The notes under the pieces are model-generated. The model was given only the letters and a program-made list of their open reading frames with translations. It was not told where the DNA came from and did not search any database. Below are positions 30,366 through 39,286 of a DNA stretch of 58,451 nucleotides, one piece after another. The stretch's first letter is position 1, and each line of letters starts with the position of its first letter. The DNA is from a virus. The translations under genes were made by a program, and so were the position numbers. The stretch spans positions 1 to 58,451 of the IMG/VR virus record IMGVR_UViG_3300035703_000103; one strand, written 5' to 3'.

Positions 30366-30604
30366 TGGCCGGGTTTCGTGCAGCGTTTTCGTCCGCTCGG
30401 CCTGCGCCGTATGTCGCGCAGCTCAGCGGCAAGGCGGTCTACATACCGCGCACTGAACACGGGCACTCTTTCGTGGGTTCTGTGGTTGTGCTGACCGAGG
30501 CCGGTGAAGTCGTCTCGGTTGAGGTGGCCATCGACGAGGACGAGGGTGTCTACATCGAATCAAACGTGGACCTGATCTTCCATCGGGTTCGCATCACTTC
30601 ATAA
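30365..30604 (+). CDS. Hypothetical virion-region protein, 79 aa
   Basis: ATG 30365 overlaps the previous stop by one base (TGATG); the GTG at 30362 is an alternative. The product is beta-rich (GKAVYIPRTEHGHSFVGSVV then VLTEAGEVVSVEVAIDEDEG). No family recognised. A 67-base gap with a TTCG-TAAG-CGAA palindrome follows. Confidence 0.6.
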   Translation: MAGFRAAFSSARPAPYVAQLSGKAVYIPRTEHGHSFVGSVVVLTEAGEVVSVEVAIDEDEGVYIESNVDLIFHRVRITS

Positions 30605-30671
30605 AAAACCAAGACCATCAATAAGAAGGCAATTCGTAAGCGAATCAACCTCATCACATTAGGGATACATC

Positions 30672-31583
30672 ATGGCTTCCAAACAGTATTACCACGACAT
30701 TGACCTCGCAGGCGTTGGTCAACTCCTGGGCGCACGCCTGCAAAACCTGTCTGCCTCTGGCATGGCCGCACTGGCTGCGCAACTGGGCATGGACAACGCC
30801 GGTCTGACGGTCTACTCGACCACGGACAAGCGCATCTACGTGTGGAACGGCGCGGCTTTCGATCCGTTCCAGATCGACGTTGAGGGCGACATCAAGTTCC
30901 GTGGCTCGATCAACGCGGGCAATGCGGGCACCGTTGAGAAGATCAGCGGCTATCAGTATGTCGTGGACATGGCCGGTACGCTCACCGCTGCCGGTGTCAC
31001 GTTCAGCCCGAGCGCCGTTGTCGAGGTGGGCGATCAGGTGCTGTTCATCAGCGCCACTGAGGCTGTCGTCATTCAGCGCAATGATGTCACCGCCACCGAA
31101 ACGGTTGCCGGAAACATCCTGCTGGCCTCGCAGGCTGAAGTCAATGCGGGCATGGTCGCTGACGAGGCCGTCACGCCTGCCACCTTGCACGGCTATCTTG
31201 ACCCGCTGTTTGCTGCGCAAGCCGCGAAGGACGCCGAGCAAGATGCACGCATCCTTGCGACCGAGCAGAAAAACGCCGAGCAGGATTTGCGCCTTGACGC
31301 CGTTGAGGCCGAGAACCTTGCTCAAGACGGTCGCTTGGCTTCCCTTGAGGCTGACCGCCTGAAGCACTACTTCGCTTCGGTGAACTTGGCCGCTGGCGTG
31401 CCCTTCACTGTGACGCACGGCTTGGGCCTCGTTGACCGCGATGGCTTCGTCATCAACACGCAGTTCGGCAACAGCCAGATCAGCTTGGACACCGACTCGG
31501 TGAGCGCCAACGCGATCACGCTGACCTCCTTGGTGCCGCTGACCGGCGTGAAGGTGACCATCATCGGTCGCTCGGCCTCTTGA
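30672..31583 (+). CDS. Tail-fibre-like protein with coiled-coil stalk, 303 aa
   Basis: An N-terminal attachment-type domain (MASKQYYHDIDLAGVGQLLG; VYSTTDKRIYVWNGAAFDPF) leads to a beta region. A stalk at about 190-235 is made of three 14-residue repeats of the type AEQDxRLxxxExxN. A C-terminal beta domain (FTVTHGLGLVDRDGFVINTQ) follows. The stalk suggests a trimeric fibre. Confidence 0.75.
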   Translation: MASKQYYHDIDLAGVGQLLGARLQNLSASGMAALAAQLGMDNAGLTVYSTTDKRIYVWNGAAFDPFQIDVEGDIKFRGSINAGNAGTVEKISGYQYVVDMAGTLTAAGVTFSPSAVVEVGDQVLFISATEAVVIQRNDVTATETVAGNILLASQAEVNAGMVADEAVTPATLHGYLDPLFAAQAAKDAEQDARILATEQKNAEQDLRLDAVEAENLAQDGRLASLEADRLKHYFASVNLAAGVPFTVTHGLGLVDRDGFVINTQFGNSQISLDTDSVSANAITLTSLVPLTGVKVTIIGRSAS

Positions 31584-31597
31584 TGAGGTAGACGCGG

Positions 31598-31891
31598 GTG
31601 GATAAGCAGTCTTTCGAGCAGTGGTTCATGTCCAACTTGGACATGATGGCCGAACTGGGGATCATGCACTACAACTCCCCTTGGGGGAGGACGGTGCGGT
31701 TGTCCTTAGCGGTCAACGCCCCACTGATTGAGGCTCTGTCCACCCGCGTTGATGTGCTCGAAAGGGCACTGGCGCAGGCTCTGGAGCAGATCGAAGCCAA
31801 GACTCAAAAGGTCGAGGCAGAAGTGACGCCAGAGCCTGTACCCAAGACAAGGCGCACGCGCAAGAAAAAGGCAGAGGTTGACGATGAGTGA
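31598..31891 (+). CDS. Hypothetical protein, 97 aa
   Basis: The start is GTG 31598 with GAGGT about 10 bases upstream. It begins MDKQSFEQWFMSNLDMMAEL, has a helical centre (LIEALSTRVDVLERALAQAL) and a basic tail (PKTRRTRKKKAEVDDE). Possibly a small oligomeric virion protein. Confidence 0.65.
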   Translation: MDKQSFEQWFMSNLDMMAELGIMHYNSPWGRTVRLSLAVNAPLIEALSTRVDVLERALAQALEQIEAKTQKVEAEVTPEPVPKTRRTRKKKAEVDDE

Positions 31892-32036
31892 CCTTCTTGC
31901 CAACGGCCTGCTGGTGCCGGTGCTTTCATCGCCTCCTGCGCCGCCAGAACAAGCGGGGCTTATCAAGCTGTTCTACATGGACGGAAGCCTGTTCTCCATT
32001 GATTTCACTGGGGCGGTCGTGAGGCTGACGAACTGA
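31884..32036 (+). CDS. Small protein, 50 aa
   Basis: ATG 31884 overlaps the previous gene by 8 bases, and its stop lies one base before the next ATG. It reads MSDLLANGLLVPVLSSPPAP then PEQAGLIKLFYMDGSLFSID. The snug fit between neighbours supports it. Function unknown. Confidence 0.65.
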   Translation: MSDLLANGLLVPVLSSPPAPPEQAGLIKLFYMDGSLFSIDFTGAVVRLTN

Positions 32037-32037
32037 G

Positions 32038-32823
32038 ATGGCTGACCGATTCGGCGTCGCCCCACAAATCCCGGTGCTGGACACAGTGCCACCGGGGTCG
32101 CCTGGATTCCTGCGCGTGTATGGCAGGGGCGACAAGGTGTATGCGGTTGACGAGAACGGTGTCGAGACGCTGCTGACCAACGAAGCCGGTGGCGGTGGTG
32201 GTGGTGGGATTCAGTTCCCCTTTTCCCTGCTATCGGGCCTGACGCAACGAACCTTCCTGAGCACCGTGGAGCAACGAGCCAATTCCGCGTTCAATTTGGT
32301 CAAAACGACCTATCAATACTCAGGCAATTACGGCGCAGCAACTGCCGCCTCAGCCGCAGTCACCGGCAACCGCAACTGGACGAACCCGGCGAACGCACAA
32401 GCTCTGCCCAACGGCACAGTTGCCACATTGACGGCAACGGCAACCGCAGCGGCCAACGCCAACTTGACGCTGACCTACACCGGGTTGACCGGCAAGACGG
32501 CATTTCCGATCACCCAAGTGTTGCTTGTGTTTCATGCCTCGCTGACCGTGGGCACATTGCAAACCGTGAGCATGGTGGGCCGCTACTCGCTCAATGGCGG
32601 CACCAACTACACGCAGCTTTTCTCCCGCAACGCTGCATTCAACAACATTGCAGCCGGTGAGTCGTTTGACATCACCTCTGCCATCGGCGGCAACTGGGCC
32701 AACCTTGCCAACGTGCGCGTACAGATTCAGGGCACTCTGGGCACATCCATTGGAACTGGCACGGCCAGCGTGGATGCTGTTCGGCTTGTTGTCGCAACCA
32801 CTCCAATCGAGGTGATGCAGTAA
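32038..32823 (+). CDS. Fibre/receptor-region protein, 261 aa
   Basis: The N-terminus (PVLDTVPPGSPGFLRVYGRG, then VYAVDENGVETLL) is a typical short tail-associated module. After a Gly-rich hinge (GGGGGGGIQFPF) comes a beta-sandwich-like region (TQVLLVFHASLTVGTLQTVS; YSLNGGTNYTQLFSRNAAFN). It may be a fibre or a surface-binding protein. Confidence 0.7.
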   Translation: MADRFGVAPQIPVLDTVPPGSPGFLRVYGRGDKVYAVDENGVETLLTNEAGGGGGGGIQFPFSLLSGLTQRTFLSTVEQRANSAFNLVKTTYQYSGNYGAATAASAAVTGNRNWTNPANAQALPNGTVATLTATATAAANANLTLTYTGLTGKTAFPITQVLLVFHASLTVGTLQTVSMVGRYSLNGGTNYTQLFSRNAAFNNIAAGESFDITSAIGGNWANLANVRVQIQGTLGTSIGTGTASVDAVRLVVATTPIEVMQ

Positions 32824-33197
32824 TGGCCGCAGCTTTTCTCAACAACGGCTTGACGGGCATCCGCGATGGCCTCAAGACCACGTACCCCCAGATCGGGCTT
32901 GCATCGGACAACACGGCCTTTGCCGCCACGCAGACGCGCCTGAATCCATCGGCTGCGGGCACGGTGCTCATCAAGGCCGCGACGTTCACTGACCTGACGC
33001 CCACGAGCTATCGGGGCACGATCAGCGTCAACGGCAGCACCGAGTTCACCAACGCCACGATCTTCACGGTGGGCATTTGCAAGACCACTGACCCGACAAC
33101 GGCTGGATCGCGCTCGGTTCGCACCCAAGGAATCGGCGTGCAGGCGGGCGACAGCTTCACGATTGGCGTGGAGATTGCGGTTTCTGATATTTCCTGA
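32823..33197 (+). CDS. Structural-region beta protein, 124 aa
   Basis: It starts in the TAATG of the preceding stop. MAAAFLNNGLTGIRDGLKTT then YPQIGLASDNTAFAATQTRL opens a beta-rich protein with no named domain. Part of the fibre-like cluster between terminase and portal. Confidence 0.7.
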   Translation: MAAAFLNNGLTGIRDGLKTTYPQIGLASDNTAFAATQTRLNPSAAGTVLIKAATFTDLTPTSYRGTISVNGSTEFTNATIFTVGICKTTDPTTAGSRSVRTQGIGVQAGDSFTIGVEIAVSDIS

Positions 33198-33211
33198 GAG
33201 ACGACTGCGTA

Positions 33212-33304
33212 ATGCTCCTCGCCCTCCAGAACAACATGCTGCTGATGCGCAGGAACGGCGGCGGCCTCTACATCCTGCAGCGCCGCCGATTCCGTCGCGG
33301 CTGA
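33212..33304 (+). CDS. Possible very small basic protein, 30 aa
   Basis: MLLALQNNMLLMRRNGGG then LYILQRRRFRRG fills the 115-base gap before the portal gene. The ribosome site (GAGAG) is weak. The sequence looks non-random but is too short to be sure. Confidence 0.35.
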   Translation: MLLALQNNMLLMRRNGGGLYILQRRRFRRG

Positions 33305-33312
33305 GGTAACAC

Positions 33313-35574
33313 ATGGACCAGATGACCGATTACACCGAAGACGAGCTGCAGGCGGCCCGGGAAAAGCTCGCCGCAAAGGTCGATTCCTTTGGTGCGGCGC
33401 TCGTGTCCAAGCGGCAGGAGGCCATCACCGGGCGCAAGAACTCGGGCATCGAGGACGAGTGGACCCTGGCCGAAGAAAGCTATCAGGGGGTGGATGACGC
33501 CAACCGAGCCGAAAACCTGGGAAAGCCCAGCGGACACAACGGTGGATACATCAACTCGGCAGTGCGGCCCGCTGCGGGAACTCGCTCAACCGTCTACCTC
33601 AACATTACGCGCCCGTATGTGGACGCAGCGGCCGCCAAGGTGGGCGACATGCTGCTGCCCACGGACGACCGCAACTGGGGCATCAGTCCGACTCCGGTTC
33701 CGGCAATCGCCAAGGTCGAGGAGAGCCAAGAGCTGGCCAACACACCGATGGCGCAGGCGATCCTGGACTTGCAGGCCAAGGCGCGTGAGGCGTGCAAGGG
33801 GGCCGAGCGGCAGATTGAGGACTGGCTGGTGGAGTGCCAGTGGCACGCCGAGTTCCGCAAGGTCATCGAGGACTGCGCGCGACTGGGCACAGGGGTCTTG
33901 AAGGGGCCGTTCCCCACCAAGCGCAAGTCCAAGGCAGTCAAGCGCATCGGCGGCATGACCGCCATGATGATGGAGGAGCGCATTTGCCCAGCCTCGCAGT
34001 GCATCAACCCTTGGAACTTCTACCCCGACCCGTCCTGTGGAGAGGACATCCAGGACGGCAGCTACTGCTGGGAGAAGGACTTGATCAGCGCCAAGAAGCT
34101 GCGCGAACTCAAGGGCATCCCCGGATACCTGAGCTGGCAGATCGACAAGGTGCTGGAAGAAGGCCCGGGCGGAAAGCACAAGACCGAGACGTTTGCCCCG
34201 GGCAAGGTCAAGGCTCAGGACGACGACCAGTTTGAAATCTGGTACTTCCACGGCACCGCATCCCGCGAGGACTTGGAAGCCGCGGGCGTTGAAATCCCGG
34301 GCGATCAGATGTTGGCGGTGCCATGCCTGGTGATCATGGTCAACGACTGCGTGATCCGCGCAGCACTCACGCCGATGGATGACGGGGAGTACCCGTATGA
34401 CGTGATGCCTTGGCAGCGCAAGCCCAACATGCCGTGGGGCACGGGCATCGCTATCCAGATCAACACGCCCCAGCGGATGATCAACGCAGGCGCTCGCAAC
34501 ATGATGGACAACGCCGGCTACTCGGCTGGGCCTCAGATTGCGATGAGACGTGATGCGGTGGAGCCCGCAGACGGCACTTGGCAGATCACGCCTCGCAAGA
34601 TTTGGTTCATCAAGGAAGGCGCGGATGTCAACGCTGTGCAGCAAGCCATTGTTGCCATCAACATCCCCACGATGCAGCAGGAACTGCTGAACATTATTCA
34701 GTTCGCCCTGAAGATGGCCGAGGACGTGACTGGCCTGCCGATGATCATGCAGGGTCAGACTGGGCAGCAGGGCAGGGCGGCCGAGACGGTTGGCGGCATG
34801 CAGATGCTCAACAACAACGCCTCTGTCGTGCTGCGCCGCATCGCCCGTCTTGCTGATGACCGCGTGACCGAGCGCCACATCCGCCGCTATTACCGCTGGC
34901 TGATGGAGTTCCATGATGACGACTCCATCAAGGGTGACTTCCAGATCGACGCCCGCGGCAGCACGGCTCTGGTAGAGCGCGATTTACAGAATCAGACGAT
35001 TCTTGGCATGGCAGAGATGGTCCTAAACCCGGCCTTCGAGGTTGACCCGAAGAAGTGGTTTAGCGAGTTCTTGAAGTCGCAGCGCCTGGACCCCGAGCGG
35101 TTCCAGATGGACAAGGAAAAGCTGGCCGAGGTGCAAGCCGCTGCAGCCCAGCAGCCCCAGGCCCCGCAGATCGCAGCCGCGCAGATTCGCGCCGAGACGG
35201 AACTGCAAAAGACGCAGATGCTGTTGCAGGCCAAGGCTCAGGAGTCGCAGCAGGAGGCCGAGCTTCGCATGATGCAGGCCCAAAGCGAGTACGACCGCGA
35301 TACGGCTTACGTACAGGCAGAGAACCAGCGCACGCAGATTGAACACGAGGCCAAGATGCAGGAACTCATGCTCAAGCGCGAACTCGCCATGCTGGACTAC
35401 GCCAACAAGCGCGAGATGACGCTGGAGCAGGTCAAGGCCGATCTTGCAAAGGAATCCATGCGGATCAACTCGGTCAAGGAACTGGCTGCGATGAAGGCCA
35501 GCGCCGACATGATGCCCAAGCCCCCGGTTGAGCCGGCTGGCAGGGCGCAGAACGGGATGAGCTACCAGCAGTGA
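33313..35574 (+). CDS. P22-like portal protein, 753 aa
   Basis: The size and pattern (PYVDAAAAKVGDMLLPTDDR, INPWNFYPDPSCGEDIQDGS, PQRMINAGARNMMDNAGYSA, GQTGQQGRAAETVGGMQMLN) fit the large portal proteins of short-tailed phages. The C-terminal 130 residues are a Gln/Glu-rich helical barrel-type segment (KTQMLLQAKAQESQQEAELR). It forms the dodecameric DNA channel at one capsid vertex. Confidence 0.93.
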   Translation: MDQMTDYTEDELQAAREKLAAKVDSFGAALVSKRQEAITGRKNSGIEDEWTLAEESYQGVDDANRAENLGKPSGHNGGYINSAVRPAAGTRSTVYLNITRPYVDAAAAKVGDMLLPTDDRNWGISPTPVPAIAKVEESQELANTPMAQAILDLQAKAREACKGAERQIEDWLVECQWHAEFRKVIEDCARLGTGVLKGPFPTKRKSKAVKRIGGMTAMMMEERICPASQCINPWNFYPDPSCGEDIQDGSYCWEKDLISAKKLRELKGIPGYLSWQIDKVLEEGPGGKHKTETFAPGKVKAQDDDQFEIWYFHGTASREDLEAAGVEIPGDQMLAVPCLVIMVNDCVIRAALTPMDDGEYPYDVMPWQRKPNMPWGTGIAIQINTPQRMINAGARNMMDNAGYSAGPQIAMRRDAVEPADGTWQITPRKIWFIKEGADVNAVQQAIVAINIPTMQQELLNIIQFALKMAEDVTGLPMIMQGQTGQQGRAAETVGGMQMLNNNASVVLRRIARLADDRVTERHIRRYYRWLMEFHDDDSIKGDFQIDARGSTALVERDLQNQTILGMAEMVLNPAFEVDPKKWFSEFLKSQRLDPERFQMDKEKLAEVQAAAAQQPQAPQIAAAQIRAETELQKTQMLLQAKAQESQQEAELRMMQAQSEYDRDTAYVQAENQRTQIEHEAKMQELMLKRELAMLDYANKREMTLEQVKADLAKESMRINSVKELAAMKASADMMPKPPVEPAGRAQNGMSYQQ

Positions 35575-35777
35575 AGCTCACCCAGTACGAACTCCAGAGC
35601 GCCGTGTGGGTGAAGCTGCGCGAGCACCTGGAGCAGCAACTGAATGACTGTCGCTGTCGCAATGACGGCGACTTGAACGAAATCGAGACATCAAGATTGC
35701 GTGGTCGTATCTCGTGTCTCAAAGCAATCCTGGCGATTGGGGAACCAACACCAGAGCAGCCGAGGCCCGACGCTTAA
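35571..35777 (+). CDS. Hypothetical protein, 68 aa
   Basis: The start is GTG 35571, overlapping the portal stop (GTGA). VKLTQYELQSAVWVKLREHL then RLRGRISCLKAILA is a short helical protein often found after portals in this phage type. Function unknown. Confidence 0.7.
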   Translation: MKLTQYELQSAVWVKLREHLEQQLNDCRCRNDGDLNEIETSRLRGRISCLKAILAIGEPTPEQPRPDA

Positions 35778-35802
35778 AGCGCCGACGCTTCATCCCCGAA
35801 AT

Positions 35803-35830
35803 GCCCGCCTTGTGCGGGCTTTGTCTTTTC
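35803..35830 (+). terminator. Intrinsic terminator after the portal block
   Basis: GCCCGC (35803-35808) pairs with GCGGGC (35814-35819), followed by TTTGTCTTTT. It separates the portal genes from scaffold and capsid, possibly with partial readthrough. Confidence 0.75.
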
Positions 35831-35840
35831 TGGAGCCCGT

Positions 35841-36722
35841 ATGACCACGGAGGCTATGCAAGAGCAAGTCCAAGATCAAACCACCGTCACCGCTGATGAG
35901 CAGCCGCAGGTCGAGCAATCGACCCCTGCGGTGGAGTCTCAGGAGCAGGCCGCGCCGCCGCAAGACGACGCAGCCGCCTTTGAGGCCGGATTCAATCAGG
36001 CGCAGGGAATCCAAGCCCCTGAACCTGAGCCCGCGCCTCCTCCCGAGCCCGCGCTGATTGCCGGTATGACCGAGGAGCAGATCAAGGAAGCTGTTGCCAA
36101 AGCAGCCGAGGTTGACAAGCTCAAAGAGCAGCAGGCCAAGCTGTTCGGAACCATCGGGAATTTCAAGCAGACGCTGGACCAACTGAAGTCAGCGCCGAAG
36201 CCCACCGCGGCCCAGGTTCAACTGACCAAGGAGAAGTTCGCCCGTCTGTCCAAGGACTTCCCCGAGATGGCCGAATTGATCGCGGCCGACCTCAACGAAG
36301 CACTGCAAGGCGCTGCAGTTGGGGCAGACGCCAGCCAGTTCGAGGGCGTGGTGCAGCAGCGAGTGTCGTCTGCAGTGGATCAGGTGAAAACCGAAATCCA
36401 GCAGCAGTACGAGGCCAAGCTGTTGGCCATTCAGCACAAGGACTGGAGGCAGGTCGTCACATCCAACGAGTTCGCACAGTGGACGCAAACGCTCCCCGAG
36501 GACGTTCGCAATGAACTGGGCAGCACATGGGACTCGACCTTCCTTGGCGACAAGCTCACCGAGTTCAAAGCCTGGAAACAGCAAAGCGCCACAAGTGCGC
36601 AGACCAAGCAAAAGCGCCTGGAAGCGGCCATCACCCCCAAGGGGACGCCGACAACTGGGAGCAATCAGTCCGAGTACGACGCCTTCGTGAGCGGCTTCAA
36701 GTCCGCCCGAGGCATCACCTGA
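35841..36722 (+). CDS. Scaffolding-like protein, 293 aa
   Basis: The acidic, Pro/Gln-rich head (PEPEPAPPPEPALIAGMTEE) is followed by long helices (AAEVDKLKEQQAKLFGTIGN; LPEDVRNELGSTWDSTFLGD) and a basic C-terminus (TKQKRLEAAITPKGTP). Composition and position directly before the capsid gene are those of a scaffold. Confidence 0.8.
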   Translation: MTTEAMQEQVQDQTTVTADEQPQVEQSTPAVESQEQAAPPQDDAAAFEAGFNQAQGIQAPEPEPAPPPEPALIAGMTEEQIKEAVAKAAEVDKLKEQQAKLFGTIGNFKQTLDQLKSAPKPTAAQVQLTKEKFARLSKDFPEMAELIAADLNEALQGAAVGADASQFEGVVQQRVSSAVDQVKTEIQQQYEAKLLAIQHKDWRQVVTSNEFAQWTQTLPEDVRNELGSTWDSTFLGDKLTEFKAWKQQSATSAQTKQKRLEAAITPKGTPTTGSNQSEYDAFVSGFKSARGIT

Positions 36723-36742
36723 AATCAATCGAAAGGTAAATC

Positions 36743-37810
36743 ATGGCTACTCAACTCTTTGGCACCGGCAATGTCGGCGCCACCCAAGCAGCGCGCATCG
36801 GCAAGCTCAAGGGAGAAATCCTGGCACACGCCATCCCCGTCGAAGTGCTGGGCATGTGCGGTTCGCAAAAGCAAATCCCGAAGAACGCGAGCGACACCGT
36901 GGTGTTCCGCCGCTGGACGCTCTCTGGCCCCGGCTCGGTGGACAACCGCTGGATCACGGGCGCCAACGTGGGCACCTATGCCTCGTCGCACCTGACCACC
37001 GAAGGCGTTACGCCCACCGCTGATGCGCTTTCGGCAACCGACATCACCGCAACGCTCAACCAGTATTCGTGCCTGTACTCGGTCACTGACAAGACCGTGG
37101 ATATGTACGAGGACGATGTGCCCGCGGAGATGAAGAAGCACACGGGCGAGCGTATCGGTCTGGTGCGCGAGATGGTGCGCTACGGTGTGGTGAAGTCCAT
37201 GACCAACGTGTTCTACGGTGGTGCGGGCTCCTCCAAGGCCACGACCAACGGCACCGTGTCGCTGAACATGCTGCGCAAGATCACGCGCTCGATCAAGGCC
37301 AACCACGGCAAGATGATCACCTCCACCCTGGCGGCAAGCCCCAACTTCGCCACCACCCCGGTTGAGGCCGCGTACATCGTGTTCTGCCACAGCGACCTGG
37401 AGCCGGCGATCCGCGATCTGCCCGGTTTCAAGCATGTGTCGGAGTATGGCCAGCGCAAGCCGGTTCACGAAATGGAAATCGGCTCCTGCGAGTCGTTCCG
37501 CTTCGTGCTGTCGCCCGAACTCGCTCAGGACATCAACGCCGGTGCTGCCGTTGGCGCCACGGGCCTGCAGTCCACGGGCGGCGCGAACATCGACCTCTAT
37601 CCGATGATCGTGTGCGGTGAGGACGTTTGGGGTCAGGTCGCTCTGCGCGGCATGGACTCTCTGGACGTGACCTATATCGCCCCCGGCCAGAAGGACAAGA
37701 ACGATCCGCTGGGCCAGCGCGGCTTCATCGGCGCGAAGACCTACTTCACGGCCGTGATCCTGAATCACGGCTGGGGTGCCCTGGCCTGGGTCGGCACGCC
37801 CAGTCTGTAA
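36743..37810 (+). CDS. Major capsid protein (N4-gp56 family), 355 aa
   Basis: The sequence (MATQLFGTGNVGATQAARIG, QKQIPKNASDTVVFRRWTL, LTTEGVTPTADALSATDITA, TLNQYSCLYSVTDKTVDMYE) is characteristic of the N4-gp56 type HK97-fold coat protein. A good ribosome site (AAAGGTAAATC) precedes the ATG. Codon use is strongly G/C-ending, as expected for the most abundant product. Confidence 0.95.
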   Translation: MATQLFGTGNVGATQAARIGKLKGEILAHAIPVEVLGMCGSQKQIPKNASDTVVFRRWTLSGPGSVDNRWITGANVGTYASSHLTTEGVTPTADALSATDITATLNQYSCLYSVTDKTVDMYEDDVPAEMKKHTGERIGLVREMVRYGVVKSMTNVFYGGAGSSKATTNGTVSLNMLRKITRSIKANHGKMITSTLAASPNFATTPVEAAYIVFCHSDLEPAIRDLPGFKHVSEYGQRKPVHEMEIGSCESFRFVLSPELAQDINAGAAVGATGLQSTGGANIDLYPMIVCGEDVWGQVALRGMDSLDVTYIAPGQKDKNDPLGQRGFIGAKTYFTAVILNHGWGALAWVGTPSL

Positions 37811-37817
37811 CTTGAAG

Positions 37818-37840
37818 GAGGGGCTGCGGCCCCTCTTTCT
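37818..37840 (+). terminator. Intrinsic terminator after the capsid gene
   Basis: GAGGGGC (37818-37824), loop TGCG, and GCCCCTC (37829-37835), followed by TTTCT. It sits 8 bases after the capsid stop and may stabilise or cap the capsid message. Confidence 0.75.
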
Positions 37841-37862
37841 CCCAACTCAATAGGAGCCCAAC

Positions 37863-38054
37863 ATGGCACTTCCCGAGTCCGTGTCGCAGAGCCTTGCGGC
37901 ACTGCAGATTGACCAGATGAGCGAGCGCGAACTGCGCAAGCTCTTGGCCGCCCTGGTTGATGGCATTCAAGCCATTGCCACCAAGCTCGACGCCGATGCC
38001 GGCGTGACGGCCACCGACTTCGCGGCGACCTTCGCCAACTTCGTGCGCGACTAA
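37863..38054 (+). CDS. Small protein, 63 aa, between two terminators
   Basis: TAGGAGCCCAAC precedes ATG 37863. MALPESVSQSLAALQIDQMS then ERELRKLLAALVDGIQAIAT is helical and acidic. It is isolated between terminators at 37818 and 38076; possibly a minor capsid or decoration protein. Confidence 0.7.
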   Translation: MALPESVSQSLAALQIDQMSERELRKLLAALVDGIQAIATKLDADAGVTATDFAATFANFVRD

Positions 38055-38075
38055 GCCTCAAGCACTTCAACCCCC

Positions 38076-38110
38076 AAAGCCCCCACGGTTCGCCCTGGGG
38101 GCTTTTTCTT
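38076..38110 (+). terminator. Strong intrinsic terminator
   Basis: AAAGCCCCCA (38076-38085) pairs with TGGGGGCTTT (38096-38105), and TTCTT follows. This is the third hairpin terminator within the capsid region. Confidence 0.8.
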
Positions 38111-38126
38111 TGCCAGGAGAAAAGCA

Positions 38127-38612
38127 ATGCCCCGTGGAATCCCCAACTCTCGCTACCAAGACGCCGCCGAAGTGGCACAGCGCCCCGGCCTGGACATCCC
38201 CACCACCGGCTCGATTGACGACATCAAGCGCACCGACCTGCAGGTCGAAATCGCCACGCCCGATATGGCTGGCGACTACGCCGCGCAACTCGCGTTCATG
38301 GAGGAGAAGCTGGATGTGATCGTCCACGAGTCCACTGACAAGAACGCGGACCCCATCGTAGAAGTCTGGTGCAACGGCACTCCCCAGCGATTCGTTCGCG
38401 GGCAGGTGCAGACCGTCAAGCGCAAGTTCGTTCAGATTCTGGCGGACTCGCGCGAAACGTCCATCCAGACCAAGAACATGACGGGCAGTGATGGCGAGGT
38501 CATGCAGCGCATCAACAAACACACTGCGCTGTGCTATCCGTTCTCGGTGGCCAGCGACCCCAGTGGCCAGCGCGGCGCCCTGTGGCTCAAGCAGGCTCTT
38601 GCGGCGGCCTGA
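38127..38612 (+). CDS. Conserved virion-region protein, 161 aa
   Basis: CAGGAGAAAAGCA precedes ATG 38127. The acidic start (MPRGIPNSRYQDAAEVAQRP) and beta-rich core (LDVIVHESTDKNADPIVEVW, CNGTPQRFVRGQVQTVKRKF) form a protein often encoded between coat and adaptor genes in similar phages. Role unknown. Confidence 0.75.
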   Translation: MPRGIPNSRYQDAAEVAQRPGLDIPTTGSIDDIKRTDLQVEIATPDMAGDYAAQLAFMEEKLDVIVHESTDKNADPIVEVWCNGTPQRFVRGQVQTVKRKFVQILADSRETSIQTKNMTGSDGEVMQRINKHTALCYPFSVASDPSGQRGALWLKQALAAA

Positions 38613-38614
38613 GC

Positions 38615-39286
38615 ATGGCGACGTTTCTGGAACTGTGCCGCGACTTGCGGCAGGAAGCTGGCATCGCCGGGACTGGACCCAACTCTGTGCTGGGTCAGTC
38701 GGGCGAGTCCAAGCGCATCGTGGACTGGGTGCGCCGGTCCTACAACGACATCCAGTTGGAGTCCTCTCAGTGGCGGTGGCTCACGGCGCAGTTCCAGTTC
38801 ACGACGACACCGGGCAAGCAGTCTTACAGCTCGCTTGAGGCGGGCATTACCGCTAGGTTTGATCGGTGGAATCCCCGCTCAATTCGGTTGAGTCTCGAAG
38901 GCGTACAGGATCAAATCGAACTCCAGTACATCAGCTACGACGAGTTCCGCTCGATCTATCTGACTGGGCCTCGTCCAGAGGTTCGTCCCACGGTGGTCAG
39001 CATCTCGCCGCAGCAAGAACTGTTGCTGGGTGACGTGCCAAATCTCGCATACACGGTGGTCGGTGAGTATCAGAAGACCCTGCAGACACTGCAGGCTGAC
39101 TCCGACGCCCCCGAGATGCCGGCGCAGTACCACGATGCAATCCTGTACTGGGCCTTGACGAAGTACGCGCGCTACGAGTCTGCCCCGGAAATCTACCAGG
39201 ACGCGATGGACAACTACCGCAGGCTGATGGGTGGACTTCGCCAGCATCAGTTGCCGTTCATTGCCCAGGCGGAGCCGCTGGCGTGA
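38615..39286 (+). CDS. Head-to-tail adaptor-like protein, 223 aa
   Basis: ATG 38615 (MATFLELCRDLRQEAGIAGT) directly follows the previous stop; an earlier frame-open start is rejected. The order helical start, then SYNDIQLESSQWRWLTAQFQ, FDRWNPRSIRLS and a C-terminal helix (YHDAILYWALTKYARYESAP) matches gp4/gp11-type adaptor proteins of short-tailed phages that bind below the portal. Confidence 0.8.
   Translation: MATFLELCRDLRQEAGIAGTGPNSVLGQSGESKRIVDWVRRSYNDIQLESSQWRWLTAQFQFTTTPGKQSYSSLEAGITARFDRWNPRSIRLSLEGVQDQIELQYISYDEFRSIYLTGPRPEVRPTVVSISPQQELLLGDVPNLAYTVVGEYQKTLQTLQADSDAPEMPAQYHDAILYWALTKYARYESAPEIYQDAMDNYRRLMGGLRQHQLPFIAQAEPLA

Noticed and set aside
33586-34914. 442-codon minus-strand frame opposite the portal gene
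   Set aside because: Long only because the portal gene has few stop-forming codons in that frame; composition is His/Leu/Arg-rich with no motif.
36725-37768. 347-codon minus-strand frame opposite the capsid gene
   Set aside because: Strong codon bias of the capsid gene removes stops on the other strand; no protein-like motifs.
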